A stretch of 64,000 nt of DNA from contig NZ_JAIELN010000013.1 of assembly GCF_019753045.1 (NCBI RefSeq), positions 1 through 64,000 of the forward strand, given 5' to 3'. The position numbers and the translations under genes were made by a program. This document shows positions 46,628 to 55,432 of the stretch, one piece after another; the stretch's first letter is position 1; every line of letters begins with the position of its first letter. The stretch is from Hyphomicrobium sp. GTDB lineage: Bacteria > Pseudomonadota > Alphaproteobacteria > Rhizobiales > Hyphomicrobiaceae. The notes under the pieces are model-generated. The model worked only from the letters and a program-made list of their open reading frames with translations. It was not told where the DNA came from and searched no databases.

Positions 46628-47312
46628 CGAGAGCTTCGTCAGCGGTATCGCCGTCGGACTTGCCAGCGCGCTCCATTGCGGCGCGATGTGCGGTGGCATT
46701 GCCTGCGGAGCGAACCTGCTGCTCGGCGCGAATACTTCCGGAGATAGAAATCTCAATCTCCTACTGATGCAGGCCGGGCGCATCATGACTTACACGGCAA
46801 TCGGGGGTGCAGCCGGAGCTTTTGGTGGTGATATCCTGTCTCGCATGCCGACCCAGAGCCCGATCGTGCTGCAATGGGCGGCGGGTGCGTCGCTGTTATG
46901 GATGGGGCTGGTGCTCGCTGGACTGATGCCGAGGCTAGCCTTCATCGATCATGGCATGGAGGTTCTTGCGTCCGGGGTAAACACCCTGCTGCGTCCTGCC
47001 GGGCAGAGCCGATATTTAGCCCCTGTCATGCTCGGCGTCGTTTGGGGGCTCAATGCCTGCCCGATGGTTTACGGCGCGGCGTTGCTGGCAACTCTGACGC
47101 GCACGGGCGCAGAAGGCGCGACTTTCATGCTCGGTTTCGGCGCCGGCACCGTGCCGGCCGTAATTGCATCAGCTTATGGGATCTCGTGGCTCAACAGGCG
47201 AGCCGGGGGCACCAAGCTCAATCTTCTGGCTGGTGGCGCCCTCATGCTCGGCGGTGTCGCCATCGTCTACTTTCCTCAGCATTTCGCGAGTGTGCTGTGT
47301 GTGGTCAAATAA
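46620..47312 (+). CDS. TauE/SafE-like transporter of the cco cluster
   Basis: The 230-residue protein has about six membrane helices and the signature GLASALHCGAMCGGIACG, the HCxxMCGG motif of the UreH-like/DsbD-superfamily membrane proteins next to ccoS genes. The second half contains YLAPVMLGVVWGLNACPMVYGALL-like residues with a second conserved Cys. It is probably a heavy-metal (copper) or thiol transporter assisting oxidase assembly; transport has not been shown. ATG 46620 with GAGGAG upstream is the start. Confidence 0.87.
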   Translation: MFSESFVSGIAVGLASALHCGAMCGGIACGANLLLGANTSGDRNLNLLLMQAGRIMTYTAIGGAAGAFGGDILSRMPTQSPIVLQWAAGASLLWMGLVLAGLMPRLAFIDHGMEVLASGVNTLLRPAGQSRYLAPVMLGVVWGLNACPMVYGAALLATLTRTGAEGATFMLGFGAGTVPAVIASAYGISWLNRRAGGTKLNLLAGGALMLGGVAIVYFPQHFASVLCVVK

Positions 47313-47370
47313 TCTGGTCGCGAAGGCGATCGGCGTAGTGATGCTGTCGAGTGGGGCCAGCTGACAGCCT

Positions 47371-48378
47371 TTAGAAGTCCAGGCAGATCTTGCCGAAGTG
47401 GCTGGCCCCTTCTTGCAGCCGGAACGCATCGGCGATTTCCGCGAGGCTGAAGCTGCGGTCGATCACTGGACGTAGGCCAGTCGCGTCAAGTGCCCGGGTG
47501 AATTCAATCTGCTCTCGGCGGCTGCCGACGATAAGGCCCTTCAGGCGCGCCTGCCTTGCCATCAGCAGAAAAGTCGGGACTTCGCCGGCGAGGCCGGTGA
47601 GCACGCCGATCAACGAGATGTGTCCGCCGATTGCGACCGATGCGATGGATTGGGGCAGTGTGCCCGGCCCCCCGACTTCGACAACGTGATCGACGCCGCG
47701 TCCGCCCGTGAGTTCGCGAACGCGCTCGCTCCACTGCGGCACGGATTTGTAGTTGATCAGGTGATCGGCGCCGAGCGCACGCGCGCGTTCAAGCTTTTTA
47801 TCGGATGAGGACGTGACGATCACCTCGGCGCCCATCGCCTTGGCGAGCTGCAGCGCGAAAATCGATACGCCACCGGTGCCTTGGACGAGAACGGTGTCAC
47901 CGGCTTTCAAGTGGCCATCGACCACGAGCGCGCGCCATGCAGTGAGCCCGGCGGTTGTGAGCGTTGCCGCCTCGGCATGGCTGTAGCCTTTCGGCGCATG
48001 GGTGAACCAACTCGCCGGGCGCACGACGACTTCGCAAGCGTAGCCATCGATGCCGTCGCCCGGGGTCGAGGCAAAGTTGTCGACGTCAGGCGGACCATCC
48101 TGCCAAAGGGGGAAAAAGCAGGATGCGACGTGGTCCCCGACTTTGAATTCCGTGACGCCTTCGCCGACGTCCTCGACGACGCCTGCGCCATCGGACATCG
48201 GAATTCGTCCATCGGCTGTCTGCATTTTTCCGGCAACGACGAGGTAGTCGTGAAAGTTGAGAGAACTGCCATGAATGCGAACGCGGATTTTACCGCGTCC
48301 CGCTTTGCCCGGGTCCGCGAGATCGACGAGGGCAAGGTTGCCCAATCCGCCGGGGGCGGTGATTTTGATCGCTTTCAT
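47371..48378 (-). CDS. Zinc-less NAD(P)-dependent alcohol dehydrogenase
   Basis: Medium-chain dehydrogenase of 335 residues with VRIHGSSLNFHDYLVVAGKM, PMSDGAGVVEDVGEGV, TLTTAGLTAWRALVV, and the nucleotide site VLVQGTGGVSIFALQLAKAMG. The catalytic-zinc cysteine is replaced (SSLNFHDY) and the structural zinc cysteines are absent, so it belongs to the quinone-oxidoreductase/2-haloacrylate-like branch. Substrate unknown. It stands alone, convergent with the TauE-like gene. Confidence 0.9.
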   Translation of the reverse strand: MKAIKITAPGGLGNLALVDLADPGKAGRGKIRVRIHGSSLNFHDYLVVAGKMQTADGRIPMSDGAGVVEDVGEGVTEFKVGDHVASCFFPLWQDGPPDVDNFASTPGDGIDGYACEVVVRPASWFTHAPKGYSHAEAATLTTAGLTAWRALVVDGHLKAGDTVLVQGTGGVSIFALQLAKAMGAEVIVTSSSDKKLERARALGADHLINYKSVPQWSERVRELTGGRGVDHVVEVGGPGTLPQSIASVAIGGHISLIGVLTGLAGEVPTFLLMARQARLKGLIVGSRREQIEFTRALDATGLRPVIDRSFSLAEIADAFRLQEGASHFGKICLDF

Positions 48379-48668
48379 GTCACGTATCCCGTCTTCTCAT
48401 TGGCGTAGCCTCTCTACCCCGGAGGCGCGCAGATCTCTTATCGTATCGCATCACGTTGTCGAGTGCGCGCGGAGAGTGCGGTTTGAGGTTCGGGATGCCT
48501 TTTCGGCGGGGCGGCTGGATGCAATGGGTTAAAAGTCGAACTGTCAGGCGCAGATCACTACGCGCGGTCATTCACCGAGCAGGAGGCGGGGTGAGCATTT
48601 CGTAAAATGGGCAGATCAGGCAGAGACTTTGAAAAGGGCCGCGCGATTTAAGCGGTCCCCCCGCGAGA

Positions 48669-48938
48669 TTAAGCGCCGATGCCGAGAGCGATCTGTCCCG
48701 ACCGCGTCTCCACACTATAGATCCCCAGGAAGGTCTCGCCTTTGTGAATGCCTGTCGTCAGCCGGCCGTTGATCTCGAAAGTAAAACCCTCCGCCATATC
48801 CTCGATGCGCGCGATCGCTGCATCTGTCGCGTCACCCTCAAGAATGAAGTGTACGTGTTCGCTATCAGGATACGCCAATGCGCACCGCAAAGCAGGCTTA
48901 TCGGGACCGTCGACGATCTTCAGCATTTTTCTGGTCAT
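48669..48938 (-). CDS. Hypothetical protein of 89 residues
   Basis: The protein begins MTRKMLKIVDGPDKPALRCAL and ends RSGQIALGIGA; the middle reads HVHFILEGDATDAAIARIEDMAEG, a compact alpha-beta pattern. No domain is recognised and no membrane or signal segment is present. I accept it on composition and a single-gene position with clear gaps on both sides, each under 300 bases. Confidence 0.55.
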   Translation of the reverse strand: MTRKMLKIVDGPDKPALRCALAYPDSEHVHFILEGDATDAAIARIEDMAEGFTFEINGRLTTGIHKGETFLGIYSVETRSGQIALGIGA

Positions 48939-49033
48939 GACTGATACTCCGCAAAGAAAGCCCTATCCGTTCAACTGGATTCGTCAGCTGGGGTTCCTCA
49001 TGAGAGGGCAGTGCAACGGGGCCGGCGCTTCTC

Positions 49034-50494
49034 TCAGCGGACTTCAGCTGCCGGTAGTCCTTCAAGCGCGGGCGAGGCTGGTGGTGGTCCGAATAGGTTC
49101 TTTGCTCGGCGGACCTTTCCCGATTCCTCGGGGAGAATGCGATCGACAAGTTCGATGTCGAAGTGGATGACATTCGCAAGCCCCTCCGTCGTCACCGATT
49201 GTTGGATGTACTGGCGGAGCTTCTCTGCGGAGAGCGTTTGGCCCGGTAACGGTGCGGCGCGCAAGACGAACCGGTTAACGCCGGTCTGAAGAAATTGATG
49301 CTCGGCCAGCCTCGTCTCGTTGTGGAGGGCGAGGAGAAAAACATAATACGGAAGGTCGCGTATCTCGCCGTCGACGTTAACCCAGAATTGATCCTTCGAT
49401 CGTCCCTGGACCGCCTTCACGAGGGGTAGGAGACTTCCGCAATCGCACGGCGTCGCGCTGATTGTGACCATGTCGTCGATTTCATAGCGGATGATCGGCT
49501 GAGCCAAATTGTACAGGTTCGTGAGAAGCACCTTGCTTCCCTTCGTGCCGTTCGGAACGGGCTTGCCGTTCGCGTCGACGACTTCGAGGAATGCGAGTTC
49601 GTCGTTCAGATGGCTGCCGTGAGTCGTTTGGCATCCGCAGGTGAGGGCCATGCATTCGGCCATGCTGTAGACGTTCGTGATGTGCACTCCGAAAGCTTTT
49701 TCCACGCGTTTCGCGATGGGCTCAGGGAGCGGCTCACTGATGTTCATCATTTGCTCGAGATCGCGGGGACGCTTCAGGCGGCCCGCTTCGAGTTCGCGCG
49801 TGATCGTCTCGAGCGAGCTCGTGTAGCCGGTGATGAAGTTCGGCTGAAATTCATTCAATTTCGCGACAAGCACGTCGGGCGGATCGAATACCGAGAGGCG
49901 CTGCAACTTGAGAAAGCGGCGGGCGCGTTCGGGGAAATAATTGAAGAATGTACTGCTTGGATAGAAGCCCGGCTTTTGGGTGATGATGGAGAAGCGCGCC
50001 GGATTGAACAGGCGCTGAAGGTGGGGCAGGAACCGCCGGTTCAATTTCTTGCCCCGTGCGAACTGGGCGGCAAAGGTCGTCAAAATCGCTGGTTTGTCTT
50101 GAACGATGATTGCCGGTTGCCCCTGGCTTCCCGAGGTGTGGCAGACGGCGAATTTGTCTTTGTAGTAGGCCCCGATGTTGGCCGGGTCCTGCATGAAGCG
50201 CTCGATGTCGGCACGACGAAGCTCGCGATCGGTGAAGATGTCGTCGAGATTCGCCATCATCTCGACCTTCGTGAGGGTCGGAAGATCGGTTAGGGCGCAG
50301 GTTTTCAGATCGATGCCCTGGAACTTCTTTCGATAGTACGGGGAATTGTCATACGCAAATTGCAACAAATGGCGGAAGCGCTCTTCCTTGGCCTTCGCGC
50401 GGGCCGCAAGGTCGCCCGGACGCGGTGGCAGGAGAGAGCGGATAGCAAGCGCCAGCTTCAGCTGATCGTAAGCGGCGGCGAGAAATCCTCTCAT
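49034..50494 (-). CDS. PaaK/CapK-like adenylate-forming enzyme
   Basis: The 486-residue protein belongs to the phenylacetate-CoA ligase/CapK branch: FAYDNSPYYRKKF, TLTKVEMMANLDDI, the AMP-phosphate loop HTSGSQGQPAI, YSMAECMALTCG, PIIRYEIDDMVTI and a C-terminal GRSKDQFWVNVDGE. Enzymes of this branch activate acids as acyl-adenylates, but no partner gene here fixes the substrate, and the zinc-like C-terminal cysteine pair CDCGSLLPLV is a shared feature. Isolated gene, so function is only a family guess. Confidence 0.85.
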   Translation of the reverse strand: MRGFLAAAYDQLKLALAIRSLLPPRPGDLAARAKAKEERFRHLLQFAYDNSPYYRKKFQGIDLKTCALTDLPTLTKVEMMANLDDIFTDRELRRADIERFMQDPANIGAYYKDKFAVCHTSGSQGQPAIIVQDKPAILTTFAAQFARGKKLNRRFLPHLQRLFNPARFSIITQKPGFYPSSTFFNYFPERARRFLKLQRLSVFDPPDVLVAKLNEFQPNFITGYTSSLETITRELEAGRLKRPRDLEQMMNISEPLPEPIAKRVEKAFGVHITNVYSMAECMALTCGCQTTHGSHLNDELAFLEVVDANGKPVPNGTKGSKVLLTNLYNLAQPIIRYEIDDMVTISATPCDCGSLLPLVKAVQGRSKDQFWVNVDGEIRDLPYYVFLLALHNETRLAEHQFLQTGVNRFVLRAAPLPGQTLSAEKLRQYIQQSVTTEGLANVIHFDIELVDRILPEESGKVRRAKNLFGPPPASPALEGLPAAEVR

Positions 50495-50661
50495 ATGAGA
50501 TATGCCTTCGAGATGGTTCCAGAGATCATTGATATGCGGCTAACACGGGCGAAAAGGGGGCGGCGTCGTTCTTCAAGCGATAACGGCCGGGAATTCGAAA
50601 TGTCTGCTCACTGCGATCCTTTTGGGCTGGGTCGTTGATTTCGAGATCGTTTCGAGGGTGC

Positions 50662-51327
50662 TCAGCCGACGGTCGGTGGCCCTCCCGTGCGAAGGCCAGG
50701 GAGAGGGCCCGGTAGAGAAGCTTCCGCCTCGGCTTGGAGTTCCGCTTCGTGGCGCTTTAGGTAAATGAAGATTGCGATCAGTATTCCAATTGCGATTGCA
50801 ATGCCGATGACGCCGAGCGGCCCCTGTACCTGGTGAATGCTGCGGCCCAAGGTGTAAGCGGACATACCGACGATGCTCGCCCAAATGACTCCTCCGAGCG
50901 CGTTGGCCACAAGAAACCTAGGCCACGGCAGCTGGTTGATGCCGGCCAGCAGGGCCGCGAGGAACCGAAGGACGGCAAAAAAGCGTCCGAAGAATACGAC
51001 CTTGCCGCCGTGCTTCTGGAACAGGAATTGACCGAGCTTTATGCGGCCTTCGGTCAAGCCGACATAGGAGCCGAATTTCAAAACCAGCGGATAGCCGAAT
51101 TCACGGCCGATGAGATAGCCGATGTTATCGCCGACGATTGCGCCGATGGATGCCGCTGCGATGACCATGGCAATATTGCCGTCGTGAGTTGCGGCATAGA
51201 TAGATGCGATGATCAGCACCGCCTCGCCGGGGAGCGGAATGCCCAAGCTTTCGAGCCCGACGATGATGGCAACCGTCCAGATGCCGTACGTTTCAAAAAG
51301 ATGATGCAGCTGTTCTGGCGATATCAA
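50662..51327 (-). CDS. DedA family membrane protein
   Basis: The 221-residue protein is a typical DedA (VTT) protein: VGLESLGIPLPGEAVLIIAS, GDNIGYLIGREFGYPLV, KLGQFLFQKHGGKVVFFGRF with the FGRFxxxxR arginine (VLRFLAALLAGINQLPW), then two membrane helices and a Lys/Arg-rich tail. It shares the family with the protein at 28.7 kb but not close similarity. Confidence 0.93.
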   Translation of the reverse strand: MISPEQLHHLFETYGIWTVAIIVGLESLGIPLPGEAVLIIASIYAATHDGNIAMVIAAASIGAIVGDNIGYLIGREFGYPLVLKFGSYVGLTEGRIKLGQFLFQKHGGKVVFFGRFFAVLRFLAALLAGINQLPWPRFLVANALGGVIWASIVGMSAYTLGRSIHQVQGPLGVIGIAIAIGILIAIFIYLKRHEAELQAEAEASLPGPLPGLRTGGPPTVG

Positions 51328-51726
51328 TAGCCATTCCTTTTTGGCGGGCTGAGCAAAAGGTCGTCGGGGCGAGTGGTCCGCTAATGGAGGATCATTTTGC
51401 CGATAATCAAGATTGGGCTAGCGCGGACGTGAACTGCGTCGGTGGAATACCGCACCGGCCGCAACTCGGGCGGATGGCCGACAATGACAAGCACCCACTT
51501 TCGGCTTCAATCAATGCGCCAAGTATGAACAGCGTACTTTATTTCAGTGTGCGTTGCCTCACTGTGACGCCGATGGCGGAACCTATTGAAGGTTATCGCG
51601 GTATTAACAGATCCTATGGTCGTGTTTGGCTGATCAAAGAAGCGGTGCAACATGCCGTCAACCATTGCGGCAAATTGATCGGGCGGCCCGCTTGCGCATT
51701 TGGAACTCCGATTTCAGAAATAGAGA
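51328..51726. other. Gap before the alpha/beta hydrolase
   Basis: About 400 bases with no gene I can support; the one plus-strand frame starting near 51384 has low-complexity, Arg/Pro-rich composition and overlaps the hydrolase in another frame. No clear promoter or RNA is visible. Confidence 0.4.
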
Positions 51727-52650
51727 ATGATCTGGGTGCCGAAAAAAGCATGGGCCGGACGGTCCCTGTCGCATCTTCCCGCTGGCCTCGCCGGTGACGC
51801 GGCGTTTCGGCTCTTTTGCTTGCCGGAATTATCGCATTATCGCGCCGCCAATCATTTGCAGCTGGCTGAGCGGGCCCGATTTCATTTGCGCAATGCTCAA
51901 TGGCGCCGGATTGCGACGCCGGTCGGTGATATTCAGGTCTACATCTTCGAGCCGGACCGCAGGGTTACACTGGGCACGGTGCTCGTCGTGCACGGATGGA
52001 CTGGCGAAGCTTCATTCATGACGGCTGTCGCCGAGCCGATACGGCGCGCGGGATATCGCGTCGTTCTGTTCGATCTGCCGGCGCATGGGCTCAGCGGCGA
52101 ACGTTCGACCAATCTCATCGAATGTGCGCGTGCGACAGCGATCATTGGCCGTCAGTTCGGCCCGCTTAGCGCAATCGTTGCGCATTCGTTTGGCGGCATG
52201 ATCTCGCTTGTTGCGGCGGAGGGGCGGCAGCCGATGCCTTATGCCCTTGAGACGCCGCGCATCGTTCTCGTTGCCAGTCCGAACAAGCTTCCGGAAGTTA
52301 CGGGTGAGTTTGCGGAGCGGTGGGGTCTTGATGGTGCGGGACGGCGCGCGTTCGAGGCGCGGCTGGAACGCATTTCAGGCCGTTCGCTCAACTGCTTCAC
52401 CGTCGTCAAGCTTTTGCGCGCGGCGGGGTGCGAAGCCCTTGTCGTCCATGACCGCGAGGACCACGAGGTTTCGTTTCGATGTGCCGAAGAGATCGTTTCG
52501 GAAGCTGATGGTGCGGAGTTGCTACCGTATGCGGGCTTCGGCCATCGCAATATCCTTTTCGCGCCGCCGGTCGCTCGAACGATCGTTTCGTATTTATCGA
52601 AGGTAGAGAATAGCGCACGTCAAAGAACGTATAGCGATAATGCTGCGTGA
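51727..52650 (+). CDS. Alpha/beta hydrolase
   Basis: 307 residues with the canonical alpha/beta fold order: VLVVHGWTGEASF, VVLFDLPAHGLSGE, VAHSFGGMISLVA (nucleophile Ser154), VVHDREDHEVSF (acid) and GFGHRNIL (His). Likely an esterase or lyase-type enzyme; substrate unknown. The start could be later, as the first 40 residues lack family features. It is followed by about 160 A/T-rich bases and then the iorA gene. Confidence 0.87.
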   Translation: MIWVPKKAWAGRSLSHLPAGLAGDAAFRLFCLPELSHYRAANHLQLAERARFHLRNAQWRRIATPVGDIQVYIFEPDRRVTLGTVLVVHGWTGEASFMTAVAEPIRRAGYRVVLFDLPAHGLSGERSTNLIECARATAIIGRQFGPLSAIVAHSFGGMISLVAAEGRQPMPYALETPRIVLVASPNKLPEVTGEFAERWGLDGAGRRAFEARLERISGRSLNCFTVVKLLRAAGCEALVVHDREDHEVSFRCAEEIVSEADGAELLPYAGFGHRNILFAPPVARTIVSYLSKVENSARQRTYSDNAA

Positions 52651-52698
52651 CTATATCGATGGTCGTGAAGTTCCCAATTTTCCGGCTTTATCGTCGCT

Positions 52699-52726
52699 TT
52701 GATCGTTTGAATTATAGCTGTAATAT
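52699..52726 (+). promoter_or_regulatory. Candidate sigma-70 promoter of iorAB
   Basis: TTGATC at 52699-52704 and TAATAT at 52721-52726 are separated by 16 bases inside an A/T-rich stretch, about 90 bases before iorA. Confidence 0.35.
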
Positions 52727-52814
52727 AAACACGTATACTCGAAGGATGTCGCGCGGCCTCGTGCGATTTCATTGGATAGCAATCCATTAATCATTCAAGC
52801 GCCGGGAGCACGTG

Positions 52815-53267
52815 ATGATCACTCTGACAATCAACGGTCAGCCCCGAGACGTTGATACTTCCCCCGACACGCCTCTTCTCTGGGCGCTCCGCGATTTGCT
52901 CGGACTGACGGGCACAAAGTTCGGATGCGGCATCGCGCAGTGCGGAGCTTGTACCGTACATGTCGACGGCGAGGCGGTTCGCTCGTGTCAGCTGCCGATC
53001 GGTTCCGTTGGCGGCCGCGCGATTACGACAATCGAAGGCATCGGCGCCACGGATGCCGGCTCCAAGGTTCAGAAGGCATGGCTGGATCTCGAAGTCATCC
53101 AGTGCGGCTATTGCCAATCCGGGCAGATCATGTCGGCGGCAGCACTGCTTGCCCATACGTCCAATCCCAGTGATGACGACATCGACGCGGCGATGGCTGG
53201 GAATATCTGCCGCTGCGGTACCTACGTCCGTATCCGCGCGGCGATCAAAAAAGCGGCAGCGGCATGA
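52815..53267 (+). CDS. iorA: Isoquinoline 1-oxidoreductase-type alpha subunit (2Fe-2S)
   Basis: The 150-residue subunit holds two [2Fe-2S] clusters: the plant-type cluster Cys38, Cys43, Cys46, Cys58 ([15 protein letters not shown]) and a second with Cys97, Cys100, Cys132, Cys134 ([15 protein letters not shown]). It passes electrons from the molybdenum subunit to an outside acceptor. ATG 52815 has GGAG seven bases before it; the GTG at 52812 is nearer. ATGA overlap with iorB. Confidence 0.93.
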   Translation: MITLTINGQPRDVDTSPDTPLLWALRDLLGLTGTKFGCGIAQCGACTVHVDGEAVRSCQLPIGSVGGRAITTIEGIGATDAGSKVQKAWLDLEVIQCGYCQSGQIMSAAALLAHTSNPSDDDIDAAMAGNICRCGTYVRIRAAIKKAAAA

Positions 53268-53278
53268 GGGAGGTTCAA

Positions 53279-55432
53279 ATGCGGACAAACCTGGTCTCCG
53301 AGGCAAGCACCCTTTCTCGTCGCGATCTTCTCAAGGCGGGAGCCGCGGGCGTTTTGCTTGTCAGTTTTCGTCTGCCTGTTGCACACGCGGCCGATGAAAG
53401 CTTTGCGCCCAACGGGTTCATTCGCGTCGGCAACGACGATGTCGTGACGCTCATCATGCCGCAGGTCGAGATGGGGCAAGGGATTTACACGAGCGTCGGG
53501 ATGATCCTGGCGGATGAACTCGACGCCGATTTCAATAAGGTCGTTCTGGAACACGCGCCGCCCGATGAGAAGCTTTACGCCAATCCGGTATTTCACATTC
53601 AAGCTACCGGCGGCTCGACTTCGGTGCGCGCGTTCTGGATGCCGCTTCGCAAAGCTGGCGCTACCGCGCGAGCAATGCTCATCTCCGCCGCCGCACAACA
53701 ATGGAATGTGGAACCGTCGAGCTGCCGGGCGTCGAACAGCGAGGTCATCCACGATGGAAGCGGGCGTAAGCTCGGCTTTGGAGCGCTCGCCACGCAAGCG
53801 GCGACGCAGACGCCGCCCACCGATCCGCCGCTCAAGCCGCTCAAAGACTTCACGCTGATCGGCAAGCCGATCAAACGGAAGGACACGCCAGAGAAGACCA
53901 ATGGCACAGCCCAGTACGGCATCGACGTGATGCCGGCGGGCGTTCAGTTTGCGACGATCGCAGAATGCCCGGTATTCGGTGGCAAAGTCGGACGCGTCGA
54001 CGACACCAAGGCCAAGGCCATAAAGGGCGTTCGTCAGGTCGTCGTGCTCGATGACCTTGTCGCGGTGGTCGGCGACTCGACGTGGACTGCGATGCAGGGC
54101 CTCGCCGCGCTGGACATTACGTGGGACGAGGGGGCGAACGTTGCGATTGGGTCAGCCGAAGTCTGGGACGCTTTGCGGAATGCCAGCAAGGGAGAAGGCG
54201 TCGTCGCCAAAGAGGAGGGCGACGTAAAAGGCGCTTTCGCCGCCGGCGAGCGATACGAGGCAGTCTACGAGTTGCCATTTCTCGCGCACGCGGCGATGGA
54301 GCCGCTCAACTGCACCCTTCACGTCACGAACGACGCTTGCGAACTCTGGACCGGATCGCAGGTTATCGCGCGCGTTCAGTCGGAGGTCGCCAAAGCGCTC
54401 GGATTGCCGACCGAAAAGGTGACTGCCCACAATTTCCTGATCGGTGGCGGGTTCGGTCGAAGGCTCGAGCCCGATATGGCGGTCAAAGCCGCGCGGATCG
54501 CTCAGCACGTCGAAGGGCCGGTGAAAGTCGTTTGGCGGCGTGAAGAGGACATGCAGCATGATGTCTACCGGCCGGTCTATCACGATGCGCTCGCGGCGAG
54601 CGTGAAAGACGGCAAGATCACCGGCTGGACGCAACAGATCACCGGCTCCTCGATCATATCCCGTTGGCTGCCTCCGGCCTTTCAGAAAGGTATCGATATC
54701 GATGCCGTCGATGGCGCGACTGATAATCCGTACGGCATTCCCAACGTTCGGGTGGTGTACATTCGGGCGGAGCCGCCGGCGGTGCCGACCGGGTTCTGGC
54801 GCGGCGTCGGCGCGAACAACAATTTCTTCGCGAGCGAGAGTTTCATCGACGAGCTCGCGCACCGGGCTGGCGAAGATCCTGTCGCATATCGAGTGAAGAG
54901 GCTCGACGCTACGCCGCGCCTCAAGGCAGCCGTTCAGCTGGCGGCGTCGAAATCCGGCTGGGGTGGAGCGCTTCCTGCGCGCAGGGCTCGAGGCATCTCA
55001 GCTCAGACTGCGTTCGGTAGCTTCATTTCGACTGTTTGCGAGGCAGAGGTCGACGAGAAGGGCGAAGTTCGCGTGCACCGTCTGGTCTCAGCGGTGGATA
55101 CGGGTATCGCCGTCAATCCCGACACCATCATCGCGCAACTCGAGGGCGGACTCATTTTTGGCCTGTCGGCGGCGCTGTTCAACGAGATAACGATCGCGAA
55201 GGGGCGCGTCGAGCAGAGTAATTTCCATGACTACCGGATGTTGCGGATCAATGAGGCACCGAAAATCGAGGTGCATCTGATCTCCAGCACGGAGTTTCCG
55301 GGAGGGATCGGCGAAACGGGAACGACCGCCTCCCCGCCGGCTCTCACGAATGCGCTTTTCGCGGCGACTGGGGTTCGATTGCGAAGGTTGCCCATCGACC
55401 GCGAAGCGCTCGCTGGGAGAAAGCCCGCATGA
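53279..55432 (+). CDS. iorB: Isoquinoline 1-oxidoreductase-type beta subunit (molybdenum)
   Basis: The 717-residue protein has a twin-arginine signal (STLSRRDLLKAGAAGVLL) and the molybdopterin-binding aldehyde-oxidase/xanthine-dehydrogenase fold of the IorB family: MPQVEMGQGIYTSVGMILADEL, IGGGFGRRLEPDMAVKAARIA, GFWRGVGANNNFFASESFIDEL and GGIGETGTTASPPALTNALF with the catalytic Glu. The GGAGG before ATG 53279 decides the start. It is exported with iorA to the periplasm. Substrate is an N-heterocycle or aldehyde; not determinable. Confidence 0.92.
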   Translation: MRTNLVSEASTLSRRDLLKAGAAGVLLVSFRLPVAHAADESFAPNGFIRVGNDDVVTLIMPQVEMGQGIYTSVGMILADELDADFNKVVLEHAPPDEKLYANPVFHIQATGGSTSVRAFWMPLRKAGATARAMLISAAAQQWNVEPSSCRASNSEVIHDGSGRKLGFGALATQAATQTPPTDPPLKPLKDFTLIGKPIKRKDTPEKTNGTAQYGIDVMPAGVQFATIAECPVFGGKVGRVDDTKAKAIKGVRQVVVLDDLVAVVGDSTWTAMQGLAALDITWDEGANVAIGSAEVWDALRNASKGEGVVAKEEGDVKGAFAAGERYEAVYELPFLAHAAMEPLNCTLHVTNDACELWTGSQVIARVQSEVAKALGLPTEKVTAHNFLIGGGFGRRLEPDMAVKAARIAQHVEGPVKVVWRREEDMQHDVYRPVYHDALAASVKDGKITGWTQQITGSSIISRWLPPAFQKGIDIDAVDGATDNPYGIPNVRVVYIRAEPPAVPTGFWRGVGANNNFFASESFIDELAHRAGEDPVAYRVKRLDATPRLKAAVQLAASKSGWGGALPARRARGISAQTAFGSFISTVCEAEVDEKGEVRVHRLVSAVDTGIAVNPDTIIAQLEGGLIFGLSAALFNEITIAKGRVEQSNFHDYRMLRINEAPKIEVHLISSTEFPGGIGETGTTASPPALTNALFAATGVRLRRLPIDREALAGRKPA

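Noticed and set aside
51384-51797. Frame of 137 residues before the alpha/beta hydrolase
   Set aside because: No ribosome site, uneven composition, and it runs into the hydrolase gene in another frame.
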